DNA of 39,632 bases from Synergistaceae bacterium (GCA_003446665.1 DMCT01000128.1:1-39632); one strand, 5' to 3'. Positions 27,012 through 35,882 are shown, numbered from the stretch's first letter. Notes: a model not told the origin generated them from the sequence alone. Program-made: numbers and translations.

Positions 27012-27239
27012 TTATCTGAAAAACCGAGAGATGACGTTCAAGATAACCGTAAGCACCAGGCTTAAGACCAGCATCGATACCAGGGGAACAAAGAGGACGA
27101 AGTTATCGCGTTTGATGACAATGTCGCCTGGCAGTTTCCCGAACGGCATGGACATCCGACCTGCGAGGATCATAACCAGGCCGAGAATGACCAGTAACAC
27201 ACCCACAAGCAGGAAGACTTTTCCTACACTCTGGATCAT
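27012..27239 (-). CDS. DUF2905 family small membrane protein
   Basis: A 75-residue protein with two membrane helices (about 8-27 and 45-70). The middle loop FGKLPGDIVIKRDNF and the following FVPLVSMLVLSLVLT are the pattern of the DUF2905 family, whose members often sit beside ruvB and queA. Function is unknown. The upstream GGAGG is nine bases from ATG 27239 and six from the preceding GTG 27242, so the first residue is uncertain. Confidence 0.85.
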   Translation of the reverse strand: MIQSVGKVFLLVGVLLVILGLVMILAGRMSMPFGKLPGDIVIKRDNFVLFVPLVSMLVLSLVLTVILNVISRFFR

Positions 27240-27258
27240 CACCAGTCACCTCCCTTTT

Positions 27259-28311
27259 TCAGATTTCCTCATCCTCGACAAGTCCCAGCCGTTTCTGAGG
27301 GAATTCCGCATCCGGTTCCCTCACACCCAGATAGGAATAGGCCTTGCCCGTTGCCTTTCGTCCCCTGGGGGTTCTTTCTATAAGCCCTTTTTGTATAAGA
27401 AACGGCTCATATATGTCCTCTATGGTCTGGCTTTCTTCCTGGAGAGCCGCCGACAACGTGGACAAGCCAACAGGCCCTCCGCCGAAAAGATTTACAAGGA
27501 CCCTCAGGTACCGTCTGTCACACTCGTCCAGGCCTGCAGCGTCTATTCCAAGCATGTCCAGTGCTTCGCATGCGAGTTTAGCGTCTATTATCTTGTGTTC
27601 CCCTACCTCGGCTACATCTCGCACTCTCCTTAGCAATCTCAGCGCAATCCTGGGTGTTCCCCTGGCCCGTTTGGCTATGAGGCGCGCGCCTTCCTGTAAA
27701 ATATCCACACCCAAAAACGCCGCCCCGCGCATGACTATTTCTACCAGTTCGTCAGGTTCGTAGAGGTTCAACTGCTCCACTATGCCAAAACGGGCCCGAA
27801 GAGGCGACGTAATGAGACCAAGTCGAGTCGTGGCTCCGACCAGCGTAAAAGGCGGAAGGGTGAGCCTTATGTTTCGTGCCATGGGCCCCTTTCCTACGAT
27901 AATATCCAGTGAAAAATCCTCCATGCCAGGGTAAAGGACTTCTTCTACTACAGAAGACAAGCGGTGAATCTCGTCGATAAAAAGAACATCCATAGGCTGC
28001 AGGTTGGAAAGAATGGCCGCAAGGTCTCCGGCCCTTTCGAGAGCGGGTCCCGAAGTGATGCGTATCTGCCCTTGCATTTCCCTGGCGATGATTCCGGCCA
28101 GCGTGGTCTTGCCCAGCCCAGGCGGTCCGTAAAAAAGGCAATGGTCGAGGGGTTCGCCTCTCATCTTCGCGGCTTTTATGTAAATCGACAGCTTTTCCTT
28201 GAGTTCCGCCTGTCCGACGAAATTCTCAAGGGAAGTCGGTCTGATGCCCTGCGAATCTTCATCTGGACTTCTGCTTGACATGTCAACGATCCTTCCGGAA
28301 CGTTCGGTCAT
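27259..28311 (-). CDS. ruvB: Holliday junction DNA helicase RuvB
   Basis: A 350-residue AAA+ motor that drives branch migration with RuvA. The N-terminal [19 protein letters not shown] leads to Walker [15 protein letters not shown], Walker [11 protein letters not shown], sensor 1 [20 protein letters not shown] and the arginine finger region, then [15 protein letters not shown]. The C-terminal winged helix has [11 protein letters not shown] and [20 protein letters not shown] 28311 has AAGGGAG six bases upstream. The start follows the ruvA stop by 15 bases. Confidence 0.98.
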   Translation of the reverse strand: MTERSGRIVDMSSRSPDEDSQGIRPTSLENFVGQAELKEKLSIYIKAAKMRGEPLDHCLFYGPPGLGKTTLAGIIAREMQGQIRITSGPALERAGDLAAILSNLQPMDVLFIDEIHRLSSVVEEVLYPGMEDFSLDIIVGKGPMARNIRLTLPPFTLVGATTRLGLITSPLRARFGIVEQLNLYEPDELVEIVMRGAAFLGVDILQEGARLIAKRARGTPRIALRLLRRVRDVAEVGEHKIIDAKLACEALDMLGIDAAGLDECDRRYLRVLVNLFGGGPVGLSTLSAALQEESQTIEDIYEPFLIQKGLIERTPRGRKATGKAYSYLGVREPDAEFPQKRLGLVEDEEI

Positions 28312-28326
28312 GGGAAACTCCCTTCA

Positions 28327-28926
28327 CTACTTGCGTCGTTGCAACTCTTTGAGTGCCGCCTGAAGAAGCTTTTCTTCCGTTTCCGCGGCGGCCGAATCCT
28401 GCCTTGAAGCCGAAGCCACGGCCCTCATGGCCTCTCCGGGCGAAAATCCGAGGCTCGCCAAAGCCTCCAGGACCGTCCCGGTAACATGCCTGTCTCCCAG
28501 GATGGGCCTCAAAGACGAAGCCGACGATTTCTCGATTTTTTGCTTGAGTTCAAAGCATACCCGCTCCGCAGTTTTTTTGCCTACTCCCGGCACTGTCGAC
28601 AGAAGTTCTACCTGTGACGTCGATATAGCTTCGGCGATCTCGCCAAGGTCGAGATGTCGCAAAAAGGACATGGCCATCCTGGCCCCGACTCCCTTTACGG
28701 TTAAAAGCAACTGGAAGAGCTCTCTTTCTTCCTCCTCCATAAAACCGTAAAGTCCCAACGCGTTTTCGCCGACCTGCAAATGAGTGTAGATTTTTCTTTG
28801 ATCGCCCTCGTTTACCGAGTTGATGACACTTTTCGAGCAATAAAGGTAAAACCCGAAACCATGGACAAATAGGCAGATCCCTTCGTCCTGTTTTTCGGTG
28901 ACCAGACCTTCAAGATAGCGGAGCAT
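28327..28926 (-). CDS. ruvA: Holliday junction DNA helicase subunit RuvA
   Basis: A 199-residue junction-binding protein. It shows the OB-fold N terminus (MLRYLEGLVTEKQDEGI), two helix-hairpin-helix motifs (LLTVKGVGARMAMSFL and LSTVPGVGKKTAERVC), and a C-terminal domain that binds RuvB (ALASLGFSPGEAMRAV). ATG 28926 is chosen over TTG 28935 because the G-rich ribosome site directly abuts the TTG. It overlaps the ruvC end by 17 bases. Confidence 0.96.
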   Translation of the reverse strand: MLRYLEGLVTEKQDEGICLFVHGFGFYLYCSKSVINSVNEGDQRKIYTHLQVGENALGLYGFMEEEERELFQLLLTVKGVGARMAMSFLRHLDLGEIAEAISTSQVELLSTVPGVGKKTAERVCFELKQKIEKSSASSLRPILGDRHVTGTVLEALASLGFSPGEAMRAVASASRQDSAAAETEEKLLQAALKELQRRK

Positions 28927-29428
28927 TTGCGGCAACCCCTCCCGCCCGGTCCTCGAATTCCGTGATTACTATCCCGGCTATGGCTACGGCAAGAGCATCG
29001 GCCGAATCATCAGGCCTGGGAATTTCAGGAAGGCCGAAGATACGTTGAACCATCAGCTGAACCTGTCGTTTCTGAGCCCTGCCGTTTCCGCAAACAGCTG
29101 TTTTAACCTGGGCAGGCGTTGGCTCGGCCACCCGCAGCCCGTTAAGCGCCCCAAGTAAAAGGACTACTCCCCTTGCCTGAAAGATCATCTCCGCCGTTGT
29201 CCTGTTTCGTCCGAAAAAAAGTTTTTCCACAGTCAAAAGCTGGGGGTTTCGGTTTCTTATTATTTCCTCGAGTTTTAAATAGACAAAAGAAAGTCTTTCG
29301 GGCAATGCCGTTTGCGCCCTCGTCTCGATTACTCCGTACTCGAGCGCCTTGTAGTAAGAACCGTCACTTTTCACTACTGCGAAACCGAGTCTTCCAAGGC
29401 CTGGGTCGATACCGAGGCATAGCGTCAT
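28910..29428 (-). CDS. ruvC: Crossover junction endodeoxyribonuclease RuvC
   Basis: A 172-residue RNase H-fold resolvase. The catalytic acid residues are visible: Asp in LGIDPGLGRLGF, Glu in LTVEKLFFGRN, and the Asp pair in RPDDSADALAVA. ATG 29428 stands four bases after the yebC stop. The frame is open upstream to 29560 through yebC, but only the shorter form matches the family start. The C-terminal tail after VITEFE is slightly extended. Confidence 0.96.
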   Translation of the reverse strand: MTLCLGIDPGLGRLGFAVVKSDGSYYKALEYGVIETRAQTALPERLSFVYLKLEEIIRNRNPQLLTVEKLFFGRNRTTAEMIFQARGVVLLLGALNGLRVAEPTPAQVKTAVCGNGRAQKRQVQLMVQRIFGLPEIPRPDDSADALAVAIAGIVITEFEDRAGGVAANAPLS

Positions 29429-29432
29429 GGTT

Positions 29433-30185
29433 TTAACCGGAGATTTCTTCCAGGATTTCGTCGGGGATATCGAAGTTGGCGTAAACGTTTTGTACGTCAT
29501 CGTGGTCTTCCAGGGCATCCACAAACTTGAGTATCTTTTCTGCTTCTTCCCTGGAACCAACCGTTACCTGCGTTTTGGGGATCATGTCCAGTTCCGCCCT
29601 TTCGACGGAATAGCCCAAAGATTCCAGCTTCTCCCTTACTTCCGACATAAGGGAAGGATCCGCCGTGACAGTGAAACCGCCTTCCTCGCGGGTAAGGTCC
29701 TCTGCACCGCTTTCGAGGCAGACAGAAAGCAGTTCGTCCTCGTCGAGTTCTTCGCCCTTTACAAAAATGGTACCCTTGCGTTCGAAAATCCAGGAAACAC
29801 AGCCAGCCTCGCCGAGAGAGCCTCCGTTTTTGCTGAAGAGATGTCGTATCTCTGAAGCGGTGCGGTTTTTGTTGTCCGTGAGGGTCTCCACTAGAACAGC
29901 GACGCCGCCGTTTCCATATCCTTCGTAAAATACTTCTTCGTAACGGGCACCTTCGATATCTCCCGTACCCTTTTTTATCGCCTTCTCGATGGAATCGGCA
30001 GGCAGGTTAACCGCTTTCGCCCTTTCGATAGCGGCCTTCAACCGTATATTCATCGAAGGGTCACCTCCTCCCTCACGAGCGGCGACCATTATCGCTCTTA
30101 CGTGCTTCTGGAATTCCCTTCCCTTTTTGGCATCCTGAGCGGCCTTCCGATGCTTTATGTTAGCCCATTTCGAATGTCCGGCCAT
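29433..30185 (-). CDS. yebC: YebC/PmpR family transcriptional regulator
   Basis: A 250-residue protein of the YebC family. The N terminus MAGHSKWANIKHRKAAQD is the diagnostic signature, followed by FYEGYGNGGVAVLVETLTDNKNRT and HLFSKNGGSLGEAGCVSW. Family members regulate transcription and some assist translation of proline-rich stretches. It lies upstream of ruvCAB, a widespread linkage. ATG 30185 begins three bases after the nadE stop, with GGGGTGG inside the nadE end as the ribosome site. Confidence 0.96.
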   Translation of the reverse strand: MAGHSKWANIKHRKAAQDAKKGREFQKHVRAIMVAAREGGGDPSMNIRLKAAIERAKAVNLPADSIEKAIKKGTGDIEGARYEEVFYEGYGNGGVAVLVETLTDNKNRTASEIRHLFSKNGGSLGEAGCVSWIFERKGTIFVKGEELDEDELLSVCLESGAEDLTREEGGFTVTADPSLMSEVREKLESLGYSVERAELDMIPKTQVTVGSREEAEKILKFVDALEDHDDVQNVYANFDIPDEILEEISG

Positions 30186-30188
30186 TTC

Positions 30189-30956
30189 TTACCACCCCTG
30201 TGTCGTGTCGTTGTCATCGATTACGCAGATAGGAGGAACGTCTCTCTTGTGGGAAGTTCTGCGGTTCATTTCTTCTATCTTATCCTTTACTTCCACTGGG
30301 ACGTCGCCACCTGCAAGATATTTATCAATCAAGTCATATGAAAATCCAATTTCGCCTTCGTCGGTCTGCCCTTTCCACAACCCTGCCGAAGGCGGTTTAT
30401 TTATGATCTCTTCGGGTATTTCGAGGTACCTGGCAAGCTCTCTCACCTCTTGCTTGAGCAGGTCTCCAAGGGGAAGCACATCGACTCCCGAATCGCCATG
30501 CTTGGTGAAATAACCTATTGTCAGTTCCGCCTTGTTGCCGGTTCCGCAGACAAGATAGCGCCTCTGTTGTCCAAGCATGTACAGCGTGGTCATTCGCAAC
30601 CTGGGTTTTGCGTTCGCCAGTGGCAGTACTTCAAAATCGTCATCTACTGCCGAGGAAACTGATTTCACCAGCGCGTCGTAAACCGACGTAAGGTCAACGA
30701 GTGTATGAGGGAGATCGAGCGATTCCGCCACCTTGTATGCGTCTTTGACGTCATCCTCTTGGCTGTGGCAGGGCATGATTACCGCGAGCATCTGCAAACC
30801 ACATACTTTTTTTAGCAAACCCGCCACAACGGCGGAGTCTATACCTCCGCTCAGCCCGACGATTCCTCCGCGCCTGCCGGAGCCCTCTATCTTCTTTTTC
30901 AGCCACTCCTGTATGGTTTTAGCAAGCCTTTCCGGATCCCTGTACAACGGCCTCAT
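30189..30956 (-). CDS. nadE: NH3-dependent NAD synthetase
   Basis: A 255-residue N-type ATP pyrophosphatase that amidates deamido-NAD. The PP-loop IVGLSGGIDSAVVAGL lies near residue 32. MPCHSQEDDVKDAYKVAE, GTGNKAELTIGYFTKHGD and ADINPI-region equivalent LPLGDLLKQEVRELA follow. KPPSAGLWKGQTDEGEIGF is the C-terminal family block. There is no glutaminase domain, so ammonia is the donor. ATG 30956 follows a TGGGG box; ATG 30992 would add 12 residues, and its ribosome site is no better. It heads the operon that runs to queA and is divergent from the radical SAM gene. Confidence 0.93.
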   Translation of the reverse strand: MRPLYRDPERLAKTIQEWLKKKIEGSGRRGGIVGLSGGIDSAVVAGLLKKVCGLQMLAVIMPCHSQEDDVKDAYKVAESLDLPHTLVDLTSVYDALVKSVSSAVDDDFEVLPLANAKPRLRMTTLYMLGQQRRYLVCGTGNKAELTIGYFTKHGDSGVDVLPLGDLLKQEVRELARYLEIPEEIINKPPSAGLWKGQTDEGEIGFSYDLIDKYLAGGDVPVEVKDKIEEMNRRTSHKRDVPPICVIDDNDTTQGW

Positions 30957-31046
30957 AAATATCAACCCCAGATTTGCTGTTTCCCGCTCCATCGTCACGT
31001 GATATTCTAACACAGCCGATGTTTCGGAATATACTTCCCGCAGGTG

Positions 31047-32735
31047 ATGAAGGTGACGAAAAAAGCGCTTCTTCTGGATGGTTATGTCGATGAGCCTGCC
31101 TGTTTCGGAGTACCACCCTACATTTCGCCCTATGTCCGGTATGCTTTTGGAGTACTGGAATCTCATGGCTTTGAAACGCGTTATCTCACGGCAGACCAGT
31201 GGCGCATCACTTGCCAACGGGAAGCCGTGGCCGAGGCGGATATTATCACCGTAATTTCAGGTTTGACCGTACCCGGACGTTATCGTGGAGGATCTCCCTT
31301 GACCCTTAGCGAATTAAAAGACCTTTGCGGGTTGCCCCGGAAAGGATCACTCTTTTTAGGAGGCCCCATACGTCACGGTTACACCCTGAAGGGCGGAAGC
31401 AAAGCGCTGGACCTTGTCCTCGACGGAGTCGATTGCTTGTGCACCAGAGATCCGGAAGCGGCTCTCGATCATTTTCTAAAAACCGGCGAATTGCGGCCCG
31501 AAAAGACGAGAACCTATGAAAAAATAAGACGGTGGGCGCAACTCGGTGCTAAAGTGGTAAAAGCTCATCCCTTTTATCCATGGCTTGTGGCCGAACTGGA
31601 ATTGTCGCGCGGGTGCGACAGAAAAGGCGGTCGATGCAGTTTTTGTTCCGAAGGAGCTTTTTCAACCTACGAAGAACGTCCGGTCACCGATATCGCAGAA
31701 GAAACAAAAGCCCTGGCGGATTCGGGGGTCACCGCTTTCCGGTTCGGGAGGTGCTCAAACATCCTTTCCTACGGCGGGACCGATACTCTCTGTGGAATCC
31801 GACCGGAGCCATCAAAAATTAAAGAACTTTACGCCGCCGTACGAGGCGCCTGTCCCGATCTGGAAGTGCTGCATACCGACAACTGCAACCCCCTTACCAT
31901 TGCCGCCTTTCCAGACGAATCCCTCGGGACGCTTGAGGAAATATGCAGATGGAATACGGAAGGTGACGTACTTTCTTTGGGCATAGAAAGCCTCGACCCA
32001 AAAGTCAGGAAACTGAACAATCTCAAGGTGGACGCCGAAACCGCGCTTCGTGTTGTACGCCTCATCAACGTCGCCGGAGGCCATCGCAAAAGGAAGAGAG
32101 GTTTGCCCACTGCTCTTCCGGGGCTTAATTTCCTGGCCGGCCTCGCGGGAGAGGACAAGGGGTCCTTTGAAGCGAACAGACTTTTTCTCAAACGCCTGGT
32201 CGAGGAGAACCTTACCGTAAGACGGATAAACATAAGACAGGCAATGATCTTCCCGAGGACGCCCCTCGCTCGTCTTTCGAAAGAAAATCCCTCGAAGGCG
32301 GGGAAAAAGGCCTTTATGAAATGGAAAAACTGGGTTAGGGAAGAAATCGATCCCATAATGCTGAAACGAGTCGCCCCCACCGGCACAGTTATCAAACGTG
32401 TCAGAATCGAGGAACGGCAGGGACGTTTGTGCTTCGGGAGACCTCTTGGAAGCTATCCCCTTTTGGTCGGCATAATAACGTCGACGGAACCCGAATGCGA
32501 AGTAATCGATGTAGTTGTCACGGACCATGGAAGCCGTTCCGTAACGGGAATCCCGTGCCCTGTCGACATAAATCGATGCGGCTTCGAGGAAATAGAGGCC
32601 CTTCCCGGAATCGGCAAAGCTCGCGCGAGAAGGATAATTCAGGCCAGGCCTTTTGCCTGCTACCAGGATCTTGCCGCCATACTCGACGAACCCGGGGTTC
32701 TGGACGGAATAAGCGAACTTTTGGCTTTTCGTTAA
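31047..32735 (+). CDS. Radical SAM protein with C-terminal helix-hairpin-helix (COG1031-like)
   Basis: A 562-residue protein of unknown function. The N-terminal part (about 1-150) resembles a Rossmann-like, B12-binding-type domain. The cluster motif is Cys190-x6-Cys197-x2-Cys200 (SRGCDRKGGRCSFC), wider than the standard Cx3Cx2C. The SAM barrel contains FRFGRCSNILSYGGTD, HTDNCNPLTIAAFP and SLGIESLDPKVRKLNN. The last 50 residues (GFEEIEALPGIGKARARRII) are a helix-hairpin-helix. I recall this architecture as mostly archaeal (COG1031). ATG 31047 has only a weak upstream site (GCAGG). A TATACT box at about 31029 may be its -10. It is divergent from nadE and ends at a good terminator. Confidence 0.85.
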   Translation: MKVTKKALLLDGYVDEPACFGVPPYISPYVRYAFGVLESHGFETRYLTADQWRITCQREAVAEADIITVISGLTVPGRYRGGSPLTLSELKDLCGLPRKGSLFLGGPIRHGYTLKGGSKALDLVLDGVDCLCTRDPEAALDHFLKTGELRPEKTRTYEKIRRWAQLGAKVVKAHPFYPWLVAELELSRGCDRKGGRCSFCSEGAFSTYEERPVTDIAEETKALADSGVTAFRFGRCSNILSYGGTDTLCGIRPEPSKIKELYAAVRGACPDLEVLHTDNCNPLTIAAFPDESLGTLEEICRWNTEGDVLSLGIESLDPKVRKLNNLKVDAETALRVVRLINVAGGHRKRKRGLPTALPGLNFLAGLAGEDKGSFEANRLFLKRLVEENLTVRRINIRQAMIFPRTPLARLSKENPSKAGKKAFMKWKNWVREEIDPIMLKRVAPTGTVIKRVRIEERQGRLCFGRPLGSYPLLVGIITSTEPECEVIDVVVTDHGSRSVTGIPCPVDINRCGFEEIEALPGIGKARARRIIQARPFACYQDLAAILDEPGVLDGISELLAFR

Positions 32736-32739
32736 TAGC

Positions 32740-32777
32740 GGGATGGGTCCGACAAAAAAGTTCGGAACATCCCTTTT
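32740..32777 (+). terminator. Terminator after the radical SAM gene
   Basis: GGGATGGGTCCGA (32740-32752) and TCGGAACATCCC (32762-32773) form a two-part stem with a small internal bulge, followed by TTTT. It begins five bases after the stop codon. It isolates nikR from upstream transcription. Confidence 0.8.
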
Positions 32778-32843
32778 GTCTTCCGGATGTCACATTGCAA
32801 AATTTAAAGGTTTGAAAGGACCGATAAAAGGAGGGAAATACCG

Positions 32844-33251
32844 GTGGAAAGACTGGCGCGCTTCGGTGTCTCACTTCCGGAATCACTGCTTGAGGAATTC
32901 GACTCCCGCATTGAGTCCGCGGGCTACAAGAACAGGTCAGATGCCCTGAGAAACCTCATCAGAGACTATATTGCTGAATCCGTATGGGAAAAGGGAACGG
33001 AAAGCGTTTACGGTACGGTAACTATCACCTACGATCATCATTCACACGACACCGCACAGGAGCTCACAGCTCTTCAACACGATTTCGGTCACATTATCAT
33101 ATGCTCCACCCACGTGCACGTTGATCATGACCACTGTTTCGAAGTGGTGCTCCTCAGGGGTTCTTCGGAAGACGTAAAACGCTTTGTCGAAGGAATTTCC
33201 GGCATCAAGTACGTGCACTCCACGAAACCGGTCTTTACCGTTCTTGTCTGA
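32844..33251 (+). CDS. nikR: Nickel-responsive regulator NikR
   Basis: A 135-residue regulator with an N-terminal ribbon-helix-helix (about 1-45, ERLARFGVSLPESLLEEFD and GYKNRSDALRNLIRDYI) and a C-terminal ACT-like nickel domain. The four ligands of E. coli NikR (His76, His87, His89, Cys95) are all present at a constant +3 offset: His79, His90, His92 and Cys98 (STHVHVDHDHC). GTG 32844 has AAAGGAGGG seven bases upstream. No nickel transporter or nickel enzyme gene is in the window, so its targets are elsewhere. It is a single-gene unit between terminators. Confidence 0.95.
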   Translation: MERLARFGVSLPESLLEEFDSRIESAGYKNRSDALRNLIRDYIAESVWEKGTESVYGTVTITYDHHSHDTAQELTALQHDFGHIIICSTHVHVDHDHCFEVVLLRGSSEDVKRFVEGISGIKYVHSTKPVFTVLV

Positions 33252-33259
33252 AAATAACC

Positions 33260-33288
33260 CAGGCTGGGGGGTCGATTCCCCCAGCCTG
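33260..33288 (+). terminator. Hairpin after nikR
   Basis: CAGGCTGGGGG (33260-33270) and CCCCCAGCCTG (33278-33288) are a perfect 11-bp stem with a seven-base loop, nine bases after the nikR stop. There is no T tract on the + strand; GGTTATTTT follows on the minus strand. It probably ends nikR transcription. The 33289-33375 stretch between this and the next hairpin shows no gene. Confidence 0.6.
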
Positions 33289-33375
33289 TCACATCGCAAC
33301 GTATATGGTTCGGTTAGTTCCCTGGACTACGCTGCATCTTCAAATGTTCGAGAATCTTTAAATATCTTCCTGTCG

Positions 33376-33400
33376 AAATGCCGCCCGACGGGCGGCATTT
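33376..33400 (-). terminator. Terminator of the arcA-argF-zinc ribbon operon
   Basis: AAATGCCGCCC (33376-33386) and GGGCGGCATTT (33390-33400) pair perfectly with a three-base loop, twelve bases downstream of the zinc-ribbon stop. T-rich sequence flanks it on the + side and only a short T run follows on the minus side. It may work in both directions. Confidence 0.7.
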
Positions 33401-33411
33401 ATTTATATGCT

Positions 33412-33579
33412 TCACCCCGAAGGCGCACAACCGCCTTTTTTACCGACCGATTCCCCCTCGATTAAAACAAGGGCCCTCGAACGGCACTTCGGGCATTTCA
33501 AGTCGGTCTGAGTGTTTTCAAGACGGAATTCATAGCCGCACATAGCACACCGAAAGAAGCGTTTGCCCTCTTGAGGCAT
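33412..33579 (-). CDS. Small double-CxxC zinc-ribbon protein
   Basis: A 55-residue protein, MPQEGKRFFRCAMCGYEFRL followed by a second pair CPKC (about 29-32). The two CxxC knuckles 17 residues apart are a rubredoxin-like or zinc-ribbon fold; zinc is more likely than iron because no aromatic rubredoxin residues are evident. ATG 33579 has GGAGGGAG eight bases upstream, which marks it as a real gene; the frame extends upstream to 33642 without such a site. It starts 40 bases after argF, and it ends just before a terminator, so it is the third gene of the arc operon. Function is unknown. Confidence 0.75.
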   Translation of the reverse strand: MPQEGKRFFRCAMCGYEFRLENTQTDLKCPKCRSRALVLIEGESVGKKGGCAPSG

Positions 33580-33619
33580 ACGATTCACTCCCTCCAGAAA
33601 CAAATACCCATATAGGGTA

Positions 33620-34567
33620 TCAAATATTTCCGATGGTGGCAACCATAACCGCCTTTATGGTATGCAGTCTGTTCTCCGCTTCATCGAATACCTTTGACTG
33701 ACTCGACTCGAAGACTTCCTCGGTTACTTCGTTACCTTTGACGGCGGGCAGACAATGGAGGAAGATCGAATCATCCCGTCCCGTTGAAGCCATCAATGAT
33801 GCGTCTACCCTGTAGGGTTCGAGAAGGGCGATACGCTCCTGCAGCTTGTCTTCTTCACCCATGGAGGCCCAGACGTCGGTATATATGGCATGGGCACCTT
33901 CTACGGCTTCTTTCGGGTTTTCAAAGAAGGAGATAGATCCTCCCGTTTCCTCCGCGAGGGCTTTGCACTCGTTCACCAGCTCGCTCTGCGGGAAAAGGGA
34001 TTTCGGTGACGCGATGACAAAATGCAGTCCGAGCTTCGCGGAACCAATCATCAGTGAATTTGCCATGTTATTTCGACCGTCTCCAAGGTAAACGAGGCGA
34101 ACTCCCTTGAGGGTTCCGAAATTCTCCTGGATCGTAAGGAAATCGGCAAGAATCTGTGTCGGGTGATACAGATCCGTAAGGCCGTTCCACACCGGGACTC
34201 CGGCATACCTCGCCAGTTCTTCCACGGTCTTTTGTTCAAAACCGCGGAACTGGATGCCGTCGAACATCCTTCCCAGCACCCTTGCGGTGTCAGCCACGCT
34301 CTCCTTGTGCCCGAGCTGGATGTCGTTTTTCCCCAGATATTCGGCATGGCCTCCTTCGTCTACGCAGGCTGCCGTAAAAGCGCACCTGGTGCGTGTCGAC
34401 GGTTTTTCGAAAAGAAGTGCTATGTTTTTGCCTTCCAGGGCTTTACCCCTGATGCCTGCCCTTTTTTTGGACTTCAATGATGCCGAAAGGTCCAGAAGAT
34501 ACTGAATTTCCTGAGGTGAGAAGTCCCTCAGCGTAAGAAAATGACGTCCCTTGAGATTGATTGCCAC
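33620..34567 (-). CDS. argF: Ornithine carbamoyltransferase
   Basis: A 315-residue transcarbamylase. The carbamoyl phosphate site STRTR is at residues 57-61, HPTQ at 135-138, and HCLP near residue 272 closes the ornithine site ([13 protein letters not shown]). [17 protein letters not shown] is another family block. Because it follows arcA, it may work in the catabolic direction (citrulline plus phosphate to ornithine and carbamoyl phosphate), as arcB. The sequence cannot separate the anabolic from the catabolic role. GTG 34567 has GGAGG eight bases upstream. No carbamate kinase (arcC) is in the window. Confidence 0.95.
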   Translation of the reverse strand: MAINLKGRHFLTLRDFSPQEIQYLLDLSASLKSKKRAGIRGKALEGKNIALLFEKPSTRTRCAFTAACVDEGGHAEYLGKNDIQLGHKESVADTARVLGRMFDGIQFRGFEQKTVEELARYAGVPVWNGLTDLYHPTQILADFLTIQENFGTLKGVRLVYLGDGRNNMANSLMIGSAKLGLHFVIASPKSLFPQSELVNECKALAEETGGSISFFENPKEAVEGAHAIYTDVWASMGEEDKLQERIALLEPYRVDASLMASTGRDDSIFLHCLPAVKGNEVTEEVFESSQSKVFDEAENRLHTIKAVMVATIGNI

Positions 34568-34630
34568 TTTAACATCCTCCTTTACAGTTTTATAGTTTTT
34601 TAAACATGCCGGTTTTCATTGAAAGCCAAA

Positions 34631-35863
34631 CTAGTCTCTGGCCAGAGGCATACTCATACATCGGGGACCGCCACGTCCCCTTCCAAGTTCGGCACCCCTG
34701 ATTTCATACACCTTTATGCCGTTTTCACGAAGAACCCGGTTGGAAACTACGTTTCTCCTATACGTCACCACAACTCCAGGCGCAATGGCAAGGGTGTTGG
34801 TCCCGTCGTTCCACTGGTCTCTCGCTGCCGCAATGGGGTCTCCTCCACCGGTTTCTATAAACCGGACGGTTTCAAGTCCCAAGGTTTTCTTTATACACAC
34901 TTCAAGGTCCCTATGCTCCTTTATTGACGACAGCGACCCGTCTTCCCTGTACTGTAGCTCCCAAATCCTTATGGTCTTTCTGGCTTCCGGATACACCGTG
35001 AATGCATCATGATCCACCATTGTAAAAACCGTGTCAAGGTGCATTGCGGAGCGTGCCTTTGGGATATCAACAGCGAGTACTGTCCTGACCGAGGTGTTTT
35101 GCGAAAGCCGGTTGCCCACTATCTGTACGGCTCCGGCGGCCGTCCTTTGGCTTATTCCTATGGCGACCACCTTGTCAGAAAGCACTAGAACATCTCCTCC
35201 CTCTATGTGATAAGGATAGGTATCCCTGCTCCTGTTGCCGAAAAATACCTTGAGTTCCTTAAAGTAAGGGTGATGTTCAAAAATATATTTCCCATAAAGA
35301 GGCTCTTTCTTCCTTGCGTCGAAGTTCATGGCGCTTATAATCACACCATCCTGGACGAAGCTGAAGGGGTCCCGCTGAAAGTACAGGTTAGGAAGTGGTC
35401 TTATAAGAAAATCATAAAGACCCATAGAGTTAAGGACAAGGCTCGTACAGGGTTTCAGCAGTTCCAGGGCCTCGCCCTTCGTCAAGCCTGCTATGAGAAT
35501 TTCTGAAAGTTCGTCGGCGGGAAGTTCCAACAGCTCTTTCTCCAAGGCCTTGGACAGCGGTATATCCAAAGCTTCCATGGCAAGAACGTCATCTAGCAGT
35601 TCTTTCCGTATCTCTTTTTCCTTTAGAATATAGGACAGGCAATCCTTGAAATAAACTACTTCAGCTCCATTATCACGAAGAAGGTCGGCGAATGCGTCGT
35701 GTTCCTTCTGGGCTTCCTCGACCCAAAGGATATCATCGAAAAGGAGTTCGTCCTTGTTGTCGATCGTAAGGCGGGCAAGCTCTTTCCCTGGCCGGTGAAG
35801 CATTACTCTCTTCAGTCGTCCGATTTCCGATTTCACACAAAAGTCGTCCTTTCTGTCTTCCAT
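34631..35863 (-). CDS. arcA: Arginine deiminase
   Basis: A 410-residue ADI that converts arginine to citrulline and ammonia. Family features are RVMLHRPGKELARL at the N terminus, LYFQRDPFSFVQDGVI, HIEGGDVLVLSD, HLDTVFTMVDHDAFTVYP and the C-terminal GRGGPRCMSMPL with the nucleophile Cys402. ATG 35863 is chosen because GGGGGGAG is five bases upstream; ATG 35878 has no ribosome site. It heads the operon with argF, with an inverted repeat in its leader. Length is normal. Confidence 0.97.
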   Translation of the reverse strand: MEDRKDDFCVKSEIGRLKRVMLHRPGKELARLTIDNKDELLFDDILWVEEAQKEHDAFADLLRDNGAEVVYFKDCLSYILKEKEIRKELLDDVLAMEALDIPLSKALEKELLELPADELSEILIAGLTKGEALELLKPCTSLVLNSMGLYDFLIRPLPNLYFQRDPFSFVQDGVIISAMNFDARKKEPLYGKYIFEHHPYFKELKVFFGNRSRDTYPYHIEGGDVLVLSDKVVAIGISQRTAAGAVQIVGNRLSQNTSVRTVLAVDIPKARSAMHLDTVFTMVDHDAFTVYPEARKTIRIWELQYREDGSLSSIKEHRDLEVCIKKTLGLETVRFIETGGGDPIAAARDQWNDGTNTLAIAPGVVVTYRRNVVSNRVLRENGIKVYEIRGAELGRGRGGPRCMSMPLARD

Positions 35864-35882
35864 TCGGGCTCCCCCCATTCAA

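Noticed and set aside
29429-29560. An N-terminal extension of RuvC
   Set aside because: It is an alternate frame within yebC; RuvC homologues start at the LGIDPG region, as does ATG 29428.
30957-31217. A longer NadE reaching into the opposite-strand radical SAM gene
   Set aside because: The extra residues resemble no NadE and would overlap the divergent gene; NH3-dependent NadE normally has about 250-275 residues.
33260-33288. Resemblance to a tRNA T arm (GGGGG-GTCGATT-CCCCC)
   Set aside because: The flanking bases simply extend the same hairpin, and no D arm, anticodon arm or acceptor partner exists. It is a terminator-like hairpin.
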